Source: Pedobacter sp. V48 (lineage in GTDB: Bacteria; Bacteroidota; Bacteroidia; Sphingobacteriales; Sphingobacteriaceae). From it: 49,863 nucleotides of DNA. The DNA lies in NCBI RefSeq assembly GCF_000523515.1, contig NZ_AWRU01000034.1:326644-376506 (forward strand). Reading direction: 5' to 3'. Position 1 is the first letter of the stretch; each line of letters starts with the position of its first letter. Positions 15,005 through 23,858 of this stretch are shown piece by piece. The notes beneath the pieces are model-generated. The model searched no databases and was not told where the DNA came from. It worked only from the letters and a program-made list of their open reading frames with translations. Made by a program: the position numbers and the translations under genes.

Positions 15005-16687
15005 TTATTTAACACCTAAAACATCAACTCCTTGTTCAAAGATGATATCAACCGGGATTCCCTTTTTGGTTAATTTATCAAGATCGGTTTGAAGCTCAGC
15101 AGAAATAACAGCATTTTCTTTTTGAGTTTTTTCTACAGCAGCTTTATCTCCGTTTCCTTGAAGGGTTATAATTAAGCTGCTTAATTTATTCATAGCCGTT
15201 TCAAATTTAGTAAAATCGACTTTGTAGGTCCCGTTTTCATTTCTGATGAAAGCCCCATTTTCCTTAAAGAAATTGAAACATTGCATGTTAGCCTTACCAT
15301 GTGCACTTGCGGCTCCAAATCTTACTGAACGAAGTATGCCCGCCATATATGTGGTGTAAAACTGCTTAATGTCGCCCTCCAATTCTCCCTTTTTAAGTAA
15401 TCCGGTTACCATGTAAAGCCCCAAAACATCTGCCTTGCCTTCTTCGAGCCATGAATATTGTTCTTGCAAAGCTTCTTTAACAAACCCTTTACCTGTAATT
15501 GTTTTTTTGATTCCTAAGCCGTGAGCAACCTCGTGAAACATTACGTTGGCAAAGAAAGCATCGAAATTGATATACTGTTGCTGATCTTTGTCGATAAGTT
15601 CCTGCGCTATAGGAATTAGAATTTTATCAAACTTGGCTTTCATCGCGTTTTTTAACTGTGAACGCCTTGTTCCTTTCTTTTGCTGGATAATTTCATCATT
15701 CGGAAGGTTTACTGCAATAGTTTTTGAGCCGGCATTACAATCACCCGCATAGTAGATCACATCGTAAGCATTTAACTCAGAGTCTGTACCCGGCTTTTCT
15801 TTCTTATATTTAGCCTCAACAGGCAGGCCTTGCTGTAATTGAGGCAGCATACTTACATACTTGGCAAGGCGCTTGCTCCATACCTTGTCTTTGATCAATA
15901 CATAAGCCTCGTAAGACGCCCTGGCATTAAATAGTTTGTCTTCATAATTTTCAATAGGTCCAATAATGATATCAAGGTTATTGGTTTTCATGTCTAACCA
16001 CGCATAGTCGCTGGCAGTATAGTTATCTGTTACTAATGCATCGGCACGTAGATTCAGGTATTTTTTAAGTCCAGGGTCTTCTGCAAGCAATGCTGCTTGT
16101 TTTAAAAGATTTGAAGCTTTTTGTAGTTCTGCAGCAAAAAGGACATGATAAGGAATTGAATTTAGTTTTCCAGTACTATCCTTTTTTATAACAGAGTATT
16201 GGCCATATTTATCTTTTGCATCAGATTTTTTGAGGTCTTCTTTAGTCATTCCAGCAGGATAAAAGCTCGCTGCATCCGGCTTAGGGCCAATGCCGGCAAC
16301 AAAGGGCTTGTCGCCATTAAGCCTGTCCCATGGACCGTAGTTAATCCAGATGAAAGATTTTGTTTTTTCATCCTTTATGGTGTTTAGCAAACTATCTCTC
16401 TGAGGGTATGCCTGTTTCCAGAATAGCTCATCCATTATTTGAGCAGATTGTATTAACAGAGGAAGTATTTTACGCTCATTAATAGTCAGATCATTTAAAT
16501 TGGTGGTTAGTTTTACCTTTTCATAAATATCAATACGCTCATTTACATAACTCTGTAAACTATCGTTTGTGGATGTTTTCTTTTCTGTCTTTTTTGTGTT
16601 TTTATCTTGCGGATTACCACATGAAGCAATTCCTGCAATTATTGAGCATCCAGCAATAAAAAGGCTTGCTTTGCTAATGTTTTTCAT
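15005..16687 (-). CDS. Dipeptidyl-peptidase III (M49)-like lipoprotein
   Basis: This 560-residue protein has a lipoprotein signal (lipobox IASC, Cys23), so it is probably anchored in the outer membrane or facing the periplasm. The zinc motif is HEVAHG (His385, Glu386, His389) with EEGKAD (Glu415/416) further on. Classic M49 enzymes have a six-residue HExxxH; the five-residue HExxH form is known in a minority such as the Caldithrix abyssi enzyme. The frame is open to 16795, but the lipoprotein start at 16687 is clearly preferred. Some databases mislabel this family. The substrate is probably short peptides, by inference. Confidence 0.85.
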   Translation of the reverse strand: MKNISKASLFIAGCSIIAGIASCGNPQDKNTKKTEKKTSTNDSLQSYVNERIDIYEKVKLTTNLNDLTINERKILPLLIQSAQIMDELFWKQAYPQRDSLLNTIKDEKTKSFIWINYGPWDRLNGDKPFVAGIGPKPDAASFYPAGMTKEDLKKSDAKDKYGQYSVIKKDSTGKLNSIPYHVLFAAELQKASNLLKQAALLAEDPGLKKYLNLRADALVTDNYTASDYAWLDMKTNNLDIIIGPIENYEDKLFNARASYEAYVLIKDKVWSKRLAKYVSMLPQLQQGLPVEAKYKKEKPGTDSELNAYDVIYYAGDCNAGSKTIAVNLPNDEIIQQKKGTRRSQLKNAMKAKFDKILIPIAQELIDKDQQQYINFDAFFANVMFHEVAHGLGIKKTITGKGFVKEALQEQYSWLEEGKADVLGLYMVTGLLKKGELEGDIKQFYTTYMAGILRSVRFGAASAHGKANMQCFNFFKENGAFIRNENGTYKVDFTKFETAMNKLSSLIITLQGNGDKAAVEKTQKENAVISAELQTDLDKLTKKGIPVDIIFEQGVDVLGVK

Positions 16688-16813
16688 AGATGAATATATT
16701 AGTACTTTTATCACTACATAGCCTGCATTAGGCAAAGCAGGTTTTGATAGCACAGATTTAATTGCGACTAAAATAGTAAAAAATAGTAATTTCACACTTT
16801 CTATCTTTTCATT

Positions 16814-17647
16814 ATGGTATATCAGATCAAATTAAAAAAAGGCTATCCCTACATTTTAGCAATGCTTATACTCGCATCCTGCTCTACAGGTAAATATGCG
16901 GCTACAAATAAAGTGTATAAGAAAAAGGCTGGTGAGTTTGCAGAAACAATAAAATCAATGCCGCCGGTAGGGCAAGGGGTTGTCCTCTCTGATCCGACGC
17001 TGCAATCCTGGGTTGGATCTGTGAATTTTGGTATACGAAGACCAAACTTTGTAATTCTTCATCATACGGCTCAGAAATCTTCTGATCAGACAATAAAAAC
17101 TTTTACCATTGCTAAAACAGAGGTGAGTGCTCATTATGTAGTTGGAAGGGACGGAAAGGTCATTCAGATGGTAAATGAATATTTAAGAGCTAATCATGCA
17201 GGTGTGGGCAGATGGGGTAACGATACGGATTTAAACTCATCTTCTATCGGAATAGAGATTGATAATTCGGGAGCTGAACCTTATTCTGAGGCGCAGCTAC
17301 AAAGTCTGATGACATTGCTGTCTACGTTAAAAAGCAGGTATAAAATTCCAACAGCAAATTTTATAGGTCATTCAGATGTGGCACCAAGAAGAAAGGTTGA
17401 TCCTGCTAATTTTCCCTGGAAGAGGTTTGCCGAAAAAGGCTATGGGTTATGGTATGACAGCGTGCTTGTAATGCCACCAGATAATTTCGATGCAACTCTT
17501 GCGCTAAAGATAATAGGGTATGATGTGAGTAATTTGCCCGCCGCAATTGTGGCATTTAAGATTCACTTTGTGCAAACAGATGTAACGCCTGAGCTAACCC
17601 CTGCAGTTAAACTAATTCTATTTAACTTGTATAGGAAGTATATGTAA
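16814..17647 (+). CDS. AmiD-like N-acetylmuramoyl-L-alanine amidase lipoprotein
   Basis: This 277-residue protein has a lipoprotein signal (LASC, Cys23) and an Amidase_2 fold: His83 in VILHHTA, Glu148 in IGIEID, His186 in FIGHSDVAP, and Lys194 and Asp196 in RKVDPANFPW, matching the AmiD zinc ligands and catalytic pair. It cleaves the amide between MurNAc and L-Ala in murein fragments and probably takes part in wall recycling from the outer membrane. The C-terminal 70 residues look like a small helical peptidoglycan-binding domain. It is divergent from the M49-like lipoprotein gene. Confidence 0.92.
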   Translation: MVYQIKLKKGYPYILAMLILASCSTGKYAATNKVYKKKAGEFAETIKSMPPVGQGVVLSDPTLQSWVGSVNFGIRRPNFVILHHTAQKSSDQTIKTFTIAKTEVSAHYVVGRDGKVIQMVNEYLRANHAGVGRWGNDTDLNSSSIGIEIDNSGAEPYSEAQLQSLMTLLSTLKSRYKIPTANFIGHSDVAPRRKVDPANFPWKRFAEKGYGLWYDSVLVMPPDNFDATLALKIIGYDVSNLPAAIVAFKIHFVQTDVTPELTPAVKLILFNLYRKYM

Positions 17648-17672
17648 AAAAGCCTAATCAGGCTTTTTTACA
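17643..17672. terminator. Bidirectional terminator between the amidase gene and glnS
   Basis: A 13-bp perfect stem (17643-17655 with 17660-17672) encloses the tetraloop AATC. The arms end in A6/T6 runs, so it should work in both directions for these convergent genes. The stem includes the amidase stop codon. Confidence 0.85.
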
Positions 17673-17688
17673 TAAGATATTAATCTGC

Positions 17689-19350
17689 TTATTTATTCGC
17701 TTTTGCCCAAGCGTCCTTTAAAGAAACAGTACGGTTAAATATCAGGCTTTCAGGAGTAGAATCCTTATCTACGCAATAATACCCTTTTCTGATAAACTGA
17801 TAACGTGCATCTTTAGCTGCGTTTGCAAGGTAAGGTTCAATGTATGCTTGTTTTATAATTTCAATGCTGTTCGGATTAAGATAGTCTTTGAAGTCACCCT
17901 CTTCTGAATCCGGAGATTCGGAGGTGAACAGACGATCATACATTCTGATCTCAGCGCTTTTAGCATGTTTACTGCTAACCCAGTGGATGGTACCTTTAAC
18001 ATTGATGCCACTGGTATCTTCTCCGCTTTTTGATTCCGGAATATAAGTGCAATATATTTCCGTCACATTGCCGTTCGCATCTTTCTTGAAGTCTTCACAC
18101 TTTACAATATAAGCATGTTTAAGTCTTACAGTTGCCCCTGGTGCAAGCCTGAACCATTTTTTAGCAGGTTCTTCCATAAAATCTTCTCGCTCAATCCACA
18201 ATTCATTACTGAAAGGGATTTCTCTTGCTCCGCCTTTATCTTCTGCTTCAGGGTTGTTTTCTCCAATTAGAATCTCACTCTGCCCTTCAGGATAGTTGGT
18301 AATGATCAGCTTAATTGGATCTAGCACAGCCATAACTCTGTTTGCAGTTTTATTTAAATGCTCGCGTACACAGAATTCTAAAAGGCTTAATTCTATAAGA
18401 TTTTCTCTTTTGGCAATTCCAATTCTGTCACAAAACTCTCTGATGCTTTCCGGGGTGTAACCACGCCTTCTTAGTCCGCTTATTGTTGGCATGCGGGGAT
18501 CATCCCATCCACTTACCACACCCTCATTTACCAACTGAAGTAGCTTACGCTTACTCATAACAGTATACGATAGGTTTAAACGGGCAAATTCGTATTGCTT
18601 TGACGGAAATATTTCAAGTTTCTCGATTAGCCAATCGTACAATTCGCGATGTGCTACATACTCAAGTGTACAAATAGAATGTGTAATGGTTTCAATGCTG
18701 TCACTTTGCCCATGTGCAAAATCATACATTGGGTAGATGCACCATTTATTTCCCGTTCTGTGGTGTTCAGCATGTTTAATCCTGTAGATCACCGGGTCCC
18801 TCATAATCATATTAGGACTAGCCATATCTATTTTAGCACGGAGTGTGCAGGTACCGTCCGGAAATTCGCCGCCCTTCATTCGTGTAAAGAGATCAAGATT
18901 CTCTTCAACGCTACGGTTTCTGTATGGACTGTCTTTACCAGCTTCAGTAGGTGTTCCTTTTAATTCAGCAATTTCTTCTGCAGTACTGTCATCCACATAG
19001 GCCAAACCCTTTTTAATAAGAGTTACGGCGAATTCATAAAGTGCATCGAAATAATCAGAAGTATATAATTCGTTTTTCCATTCAAAGCCCAACCATTTAA
19101 TATCTGCCTGTTGACTGTCTACATATTCGGTTTTTTCAGTAACCGGGTTGGTATCATCAAATCTTAAGTTTGTGTAACCGCCATATTTCTTTGTTAGTCC
19201 AAAGTTTAAGCATATAGCTTTGGCGTGGCCTATATGCAAATATCCGTTCGGTTCTGGAGGAAAACGCGTGATTAGTGTTTCGTATTTTCCGCTATTTAAA
19301 TCGTTCTCAATGATTTCTTCAATAAAGTTCAATGATCTTTCTTCACTCAT
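17689..19350 (-). CDS. glnS: Glutamine--tRNA ligase
   Basis: This 553-residue class I synthetase charges tRNA(Gln) with glutamine. It shows [15 protein letters not shown] (HIGH at 39-42), the KMSKS-like VMSKRKL and the C-terminal anticodon-binding beta-barrels expected for GlnRS. Its length is typical of bacterial GlnRS. A TAACTTTG -7 box is just upstream on the minus strand, lying between the arms of an imperfect inverted repeat. Confidence 0.97.
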   Translation of the reverse strand: MSEERSLNFIEEIIENDLNSGKYETLITRFPPEPNGYLHIGHAKAICLNFGLTKKYGGYTNLRFDDTNPVTEKTEYVDSQQADIKWLGFEWKNELYTSDYFDALYEFAVTLIKKGLAYVDDSTAEEIAELKGTPTEAGKDSPYRNRSVEENLDLFTRMKGGEFPDGTCTLRAKIDMASPNMIMRDPVIYRIKHAEHHRTGNKWCIYPMYDFAHGQSDSIETITHSICTLEYVAHRELYDWLIEKLEIFPSKQYEFARLNLSYTVMSKRKLLQLVNEGVVSGWDDPRMPTISGLRRRGYTPESIREFCDRIGIAKRENLIELSLLEFCVREHLNKTANRVMAVLDPIKLIITNYPEGQSEILIGENNPEAEDKGGAREIPFSNELWIEREDFMEEPAKKWFRLAPGATVRLKHAYIVKCEDFKKDANGNVTEIYCTYIPESKSGEDTSGINVKGTIHWVSSKHAKSAEIRMYDRLFTSESPDSEEGDFKDYLNPNSIEIIKQAYIEPYLANAAKDARYQFIRKGYYCVDKDSTPESLIFNRTVSLKDAWAKANK

Positions 19351-19357
19351 AAAAACT

Positions 19358-19398
19358 GTAAATTTAGCGCCAAAGTTAACATAAAAGCGCTAATTTAC
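19358..19398 (-). promoter_or_regulatory. glnS -7 box flanked by inverted repeat arms
   Basis: GTAAATTTAGCGC (19358-19370) and GCGCTAATTTAC (19387-19398) are complementary except for one extra T. The minus-strand -7 box TAACTTTG (19378-19371) lies in the 16-nt spacer. The dyad could be an operator covering the promoter, or a hairpin in the divergent transcript. No -33 TTG is evident. Confidence 0.45.
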
Positions 19399-19429
19399 TT
19401 ACATTTACCACCTACTATTAGTATAAATT

Positions 19430-19849
19430 ATGAGCAAAACGTTAAACAGGCCAATACGGGTTTTAGTCGCTAAGGTTGGGCTCGATGGACATGACAGAGG
19501 TGCAAAAGTTATTGCAACTTCCCTTAGGGACGCCGGCATGGAAGTGATCTATACCGGATTGCGCCAGACTCCTGAAATGGTTGTAAATACCGCCTTGCAG
19601 GAAGATGTCGATGCGATTGGAATTTCCATTCTATCCGGTGCCCATATGACTGTTTTCCCAAAAATTGTAGAGATCATGAAGCAAAAACAATTAACAGATG
19701 TTTTGCTAACAGGCGGAGGTATTATTCCTGAAAATGATATGAAAAAACTTAAAGAGATAGGTGTAGGGGAGTTATTTGCGCCAGGAACGACAATGATTAC
19801 TATAGTGGATTATATTAAAAATTGGGTTGCTGAAAACAGAAATTTTTAG
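19430..19849 (+). CDS. Stand-alone B12-binding subunit of methylmalonyl-CoA mutase type
   Basis: This 139-residue protein equals the C-terminal cobalamin domain of methylmalonyl-CoA mutase: [17 protein letters not shown] holds the DxHxxG motif whose His replaces the lower axial ligand of B12, followed by SILSGAH and LLTGGGIIP. It must pair with a separate catalytic subunit, which is not in the window. It is probably co-transcribed with the crotonase gene 3 nt downstream, suggesting acyl-CoA metabolism. Isobutyryl-CoA or related mutases are alternatives. Confidence 0.9.
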   Translation: MSKTLNRPIRVLVAKVGLDGHDRGAKVIATSLRDAGMEVIYTGLRQTPEMVVNTALQEDVDAIGISILSGAHMTVFPKIVEIMKQKQLTDVLLTGGGIIPENDMKKLKEIGVGELFAPGTTMITIVDYIKNWVAENRNF

Positions 19850-19852
19850 ATT

Positions 19853-20635
19853 ATGACTTATCAGAACATTTTACTGGAAACAACAGATGGCATCATGTAT
19901 GTCACCATAAACCGTGAACATAAATTAAATGCCTTAAATAAGGATACATTAGCCGAATTGGCTGAAGCAATTTCACTAGCAGCAAGTAATGATGAGATAA
20001 GGGGCGTTTTAATTACTGGTGCCGGAGAGAAGGCTTTTGTTGCGGGGGCGGATATTTCAGAATTTTCTAACTACAACATTGCCGAAGGAGAAGCCCTTGC
20101 GCGAGTGGGACAGCATACGGTGTTTGATGCCATCGAGAATTGCCCTAAGCCTGTGATTGCAGCAATAAATGGATTTGCTTTAGGAGGAGGATTAGAATTA
20201 GCAATGGCTTGTCACATGCGTATTGCTTCTGAAAACGCAAAACTTGGCTTGCCGGAAGTAAGTCTTGGTTTAATTCCCGGTTATGGGGGCACCCAAAGAT
20301 TAACCCAGTTGGTAGGTAAGGGGAAGGCAATAGAGATAATTACAACAGCCGATATGATTACTGCTACCGAGGCAGAAAAAATAGGCTTGGTGAATTATGT
20401 AGTTTCGCAGAGTGAGCTTATTGGTAAGGCCGAAGAGATATTAAATAAGATAAAACTAAGGGCCCCACTAGCTATTGCAAGTGCTATAAGAGCTGTAAAT
20501 GCATCGTTATTACATAATGTTGATGGGTTTGACACCGAGATAAAGGAATTTGGTAAATGCTTTGGCACATTGGATTTTAAAGAAGGAACAACAGCTTTTC
20601 TTGAGAAAAGAAAGCCTGTCTTTTTCGGGAAATAA
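19853..20635 (+). CDS. Enoyl-CoA hydratase/isomerase family protein (crotonase)
   Basis: This 260-residue crotonase-fold protein has the oxyanion-hole segments KAFVAGADISEF and NGFALGGGLELAMACHM, with the catalytic Glu in LGLPEVSLGLIPGYGGTQRL (both Glu positions are conserved, favouring a hydratase). It would hydrate enoyl-CoA in fatty or amino-acid breakdown. It lies 3 nt after the B12-binding subunit gene, so a joint role in acyl-CoA rearrangement is plausible but unproven. The exact substrate cannot be told from sequence. Confidence 0.92.
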   Translation: MTYQNILLETTDGIMYVTINREHKLNALNKDTLAELAEAISLAASNDEIRGVLITGAGEKAFVAGADISEFSNYNIAEGEALARVGQHTVFDAIENCPKPVIAAINGFALGGGLELAMACHMRIASENAKLGLPEVSLGLIPGYGGTQRLTQLVGKGKAIEIITTADMITATEAEKIGLVNYVVSQSELIGKAEEILNKIKLRAPLAIASAIRAVNASLLHNVDGFDTEIKEFGKCFGTLDFKEGTTAFLEKRKPVFFGK

Positions 20636-20638
20636 AGT

Positions 20639-20686
20639 CCTCAATTAGCTGAGCCTCATTAGATCTTGCGGAGATTTATTGAGGCT
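20639..20686 (+). other. Overlapping alternative hairpins after the crotonase gene
   Basis: The arm ATTGAGGCT (20678-20686) can pair either with CCTCAAT (20639-20645) or with AGCCTCA (20652-20658), 7 bp each, mutually exclusive. Only a weak T-rich tail follows. It may be a weak terminator or a leader element before the sigma-54 regulator. The rest of the 170-nt gap is AT-rich; no -24/-12 (GG-N10-GC) promoter was found. Confidence 0.35.
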
Positions 20687-20805
20687 TTGTTGCAAAGTGA
20701 GAAAAAAATTGTATACTTTTTTTATAAAACTGTAGAAAATATTTCCCAGTTAAAAAAAACTAGTTATATTTATTTCATCAAATGCGCTCTAATTTTTTAG
20801 GTAAT

Positions 20806-22206
20806 ATGAGAAAAATATTAATTGTTGACGATGAGGTAAACATCGGTGTGCTATTGTCCAAATTTTTAACCCGAAATTCATTTAGTGTATCAACAGCTAC
20901 TAGTGGTGTAGCTGCAATGGATTATCTGGCTAAAGAGGCTTATGATCTTGTTTTATGTGATTACAGGCTTGATGATACAGATGGGAGAGAAATGCTGATC
21001 AAGATAAAGGAAAGCTATCCTAGCACAGGAGTTATTATTATTACGGGCTATTCGGATATTAAGCTTGCTGTTGAACTGATTAAATTAGGGGCGTATGATT
21101 ATATTACCAAGCCACTTTATCCAGATGAAATTTTAAACACGATTAATAAGGCAATAGAAACCCAGATTGCGTTAAATACAAATCAATCGGAAACATCTTC
21201 TGAAACGGCTAAGCAAAAGACTGCAAAACAAGCCTATAAGCAGGTAGACAATTTTGTTGCCGGGCAAAGCCCTGCTTCAAAAGAGTTATTGAAGCAGATA
21301 CAACTGGTTGCACCAACTTCTTATAGTGTAATTTTAACAGGCGAAAGCGGTACAGGGAAAGAGTCTGTTGCTAAAGCAATCCATTTAAACAGCCCTAGAA
21401 AAGACCGCCCGTTTGTAGCAATGGATTGTGGTTCTCTTACTAAAGAATTGGCCGGGAGCGAATTCTTTGGCCATGAAAAGGGATCATTTACCGGAGCCCT
21501 CTATACTAAAATTGGTCACTTTGAAATGGCTAATGGAGGGACACTTTTTCTGGATGAGGTTGGCAATCTTTCTTATGATATCCAGGCCGCCTTATTGAGA
21601 ACAGTACAAGAGAGAAAGATTAAAAGAATAGGTAGCACCAAAGAGATCGATTTGGATGTAAGGATAATTGTTGCAACGAACGAAAATCTTTCCAATGCTA
21701 TTCAGAAAGGGAAATTTAGAGAAGATCTTTATCATCGGTTCAATGAATTTTCTATTGGCCTGCCGCCTTTAAGTCAAAGGGGCGACGATATTATGGTTTT
21801 TGCGTATACGTTTTTGGATGTAGCAAATCAGGAATTATCGAGGAATGTACAAGGGTTTTCTGAAGAGGTTGTAGATTGTTTCCTGACCTATAACTGGCCA
21901 GGTAATGTAAGGGAGCTTAAAAACGTAGTGAGAAGAGCTACCCTGCTTACTGAGAGCCAGGAAATACAATTAAAGGCACTTCCTCTTGAAATCTCTACCT
22001 ATGCCAAGGCATCAGCTATTGAAAGTTCAATTTCTCGTATCGAAAAACCAAGGGATTTAAAAAATGCAGCTCTGGAAGCAGAGTATGATGCTATTTTAAA
22101 AGTTTTAAGAGAAGTAAACTTTAATAAAACAAAAGCAGCAAAAATTCTAAATATAGATCGGAAAACGTTGTATAACAAAATGAGAGCGATTAATTTGGAT
22201 ACGTAA
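20806..22206 (+). CDS. NtrC-family sigma-54-dependent response regulator
   Basis: This 466-residue protein has REC (1-120; Asp52, Lys102 in TKPLY), a linker, an AAA+ sigma-54 activation domain (150-380; Walker A GESGTGKE at 179, loop GSFTGA at 226-231, Walker B LFLDE at about 247-251, arginine-finger region REDLYHRF at 305) and a Fis-type helix-turn-helix (436-462). It should activate RpoN promoters when phosphorylated. The start MRKILIVDDE at 20806 fits the REC domain; an ATG at 20782 would add eight residues. GSFTGA is a conservative variant of GAFTGA. The two kinase genes follow within 14 nt. Confidence 0.95.
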   Translation: MRKILIVDDEVNIGVLLSKFLTRNSFSVSTATSGVAAMDYLAKEAYDLVLCDYRLDDTDGREMLIKIKESYPSTGVIIITGYSDIKLAVELIKLGAYDYITKPLYPDEILNTINKAIETQIALNTNQSETSSETAKQKTAKQAYKQVDNFVAGQSPASKELLKQIQLVAPTSYSVILTGESGTGKESVAKAIHLNSPRKDRPFVAMDCGSLTKELAGSEFFGHEKGSFTGALYTKIGHFEMANGGTLFLDEVGNLSYDIQAALLRTVQERKIKRIGSTKEIDLDVRIIVATNENLSNAIQKGKFREDLYHRFNEFSIGLPPLSQRGDDIMVFAYTFLDVANQELSRNVQGFSEEVVDCFLTYNWPGNVRELKNVVRRATLLTESQEIQLKALPLEISTYAKASAIESSISRIEKPRDLKNAALEAEYDAILKVLREVNFNKTKAAKILNIDRKTLYNKMRAINLDT

Positions 22207-22207
22207 A

Positions 22208-23845
22208 GTGTTATTGGTAGTTACTGTTATCTTTATCGGGTTGTTGACCCTGGGATATTTCCTTTTTCGGAGTATGTCGGTAGCTCGTGGACTAAGAGAT
22301 GAAGTTGCAGCGCTACGAAATCAAAATAAATACCTTTTAGAACGGGTTGAAGTTCTCAATCTTGCGGAGCGGATTACCCATCTTGGAAGCTGGGAGATTT
22401 TTGTAGAAAGTGGACAAGTTAAATGGTCTGAAGAGCTTTATAAAGTATATGGGTTTAAGAACGATGATTTTTTGCCCGATACTCTTATCAATGAACAAGT
22501 TGTAGCGCCTGAGTATAGGGAAAAGGTATCTAAAGAACTGAAATCTGCAATTGCTAATAAAACATCTTTTGCCGTTGAATACCAAATTGTACAGCCTTCG
22601 GGAGCAAGAAAGTACGTGCTTGGGCAAGGATTTTACGTCGAGGGCGAAGATAAGCTTGTTGGTACCATCCAAGACATTACCGAGTTAAAAGAAGCTGTTT
22701 TAAAGCTTAGAATAAACGAGTCTTTATTAAGAGAAGCCGAAATGGTTTCGCACAGCGGAAGCTGGGAATGGATTGATGGTAAGGAGTTTATTCTTTGGTC
22801 TGATGAGATGTATAACATCCATGGTTTTCTTCCGCATTCGATCTTCGTTAATTTTTCATTTTATAAAGGGCTTGTTCACGAGGATGATCTTCCACTTTTT
22901 ATGGAGAACTTTTATAAGGCCCAAAAAGATAAAATATCGTTTAAGATAAACTATAGAATCGTGTTGCCTTCAGGAGAGATCCGGCACGTGCTGACCACCG
23001 CTGAGCATAAACTAATTGGGTTAAATGATAACTATGCTTACATCGGGAACACACAGGACGTAACTCAACTAAGAGAGGCTCAGGTACAGTTGGAGGAAAA
23101 GGTAGTTGAACTAAATCGCTCTAACCAGGATTTGGAGCAATTTGCTTATGTTGCTTCGCACGATTTACAGGAACCCCTAAGAAAGATACAAGCTTTTGGA
23201 GACCGCTTGAAAGATAAGTATGGAGCGCAGATGAATGCCGAAGCTCAGGATTATATCAGCAGGATGAGGGGTGCATCCGATAGAATGCGGGCGTTAATTG
23301 ACGATCTGCTTGCATTTTCTAAGCTTACAAGGGGTAATAAAAGCTTTTCTAAACTTAAACTTGGCGATATTGTAAGAAAAACATTAAGTGATCTTGATTT
23401 TACAATAGAGCTTAAAAAGGCCATAGTAACCATAGATTTTGAAGAGGATGAAATAGAGGGTGTTGAAAGTCAGTTAATGCAACTTTTTCAAAATTTAATA
23501 GGAAATTCTTTAAAGTTCACAAATCAAAATGGGGTTCCCAGTATTACAATATCCTGCACCACCAAAAATGGGCATGAAATGAATATATCTGAGATCAACA
23601 AAAACCAGTTATATTGTGTTGTTGAAGTAAAGGACAATGGAATTGGTTTTGAAACCGAAGATACTTTGAAAATCTTTGATATTTTCCATCGCTTACATTC
23701 AAGGGTTGACTACGAAGGAACAGGTATCGGATTGGCTATATGTAAGAGGATAACGGATAACCATTCTGGTTTTATTTTTGCAGAAAGCAAACCTGGGGAA
23801 GGAGCTACTTTTGTAGTAATCCTTCCTAAGAAACAAAATAAATAG
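22208..23845 (+). CDS. PAS-domain sensor histidine kinase
   Basis: This 545-residue protein has one N-terminal membrane helix (2-20), two PAS domains (about 55-160 and 175-288), a short coiled coil, then HisKA with His318 in VASHDLQEPLRK and an ATPase domain (Asn433, DNGIGF at 476, GTGIGL at 504). The start is GTG at 22208, one nt after the regulator stop. Being coupled to an NtrC-type regulator makes it the likely cognate kinase. The signal read by the PAS domains is unknown. Confidence 0.92.
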   Translation: MLLVVTVIFIGLLTLGYFLFRSMSVARGLRDEVAALRNQNKYLLERVEVLNLAERITHLGSWEIFVESGQVKWSEELYKVYGFKNDDFLPDTLINEQVVAPEYREKVSKELKSAIANKTSFAVEYQIVQPSGARKYVLGQGFYVEGEDKLVGTIQDITELKEAVLKLRINESLLREAEMVSHSGSWEWIDGKEFILWSDEMYNIHGFLPHSIFVNFSFYKGLVHEDDLPLFMENFYKAQKDKISFKINYRIVLPSGEIRHVLTTAEHKLIGLNDNYAYIGNTQDVTQLREAQVQLEEKVVELNRSNQDLEQFAYVASHDLQEPLRKIQAFGDRLKDKYGAQMNAEAQDYISRMRGASDRMRALIDDLLAFSKLTRGNKSFSKLKLGDIVRKTLSDLDFTIELKKAIVTIDFEEDEIEGVESQLMQLFQNLIGNSLKFTNQNGVPSITISCTTKNGHEMNISEINKNQLYCVVEVKDNGIGFETEDTLKIFDIFHRLHSRVDYEGTGIGLAICKRITDNHSGFIFAESKPGEGATFVVILPKKQNK

Positions 23846-23858
23846 AAACAATCTGATA

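Noticed and set aside
20636..20805. Sigma-54 (-24/-12) promoter before the NtrC-type regulator
   Set aside because: The best GG...GC pair (20683-20693) has 7 bp between the doublets rather than 10.
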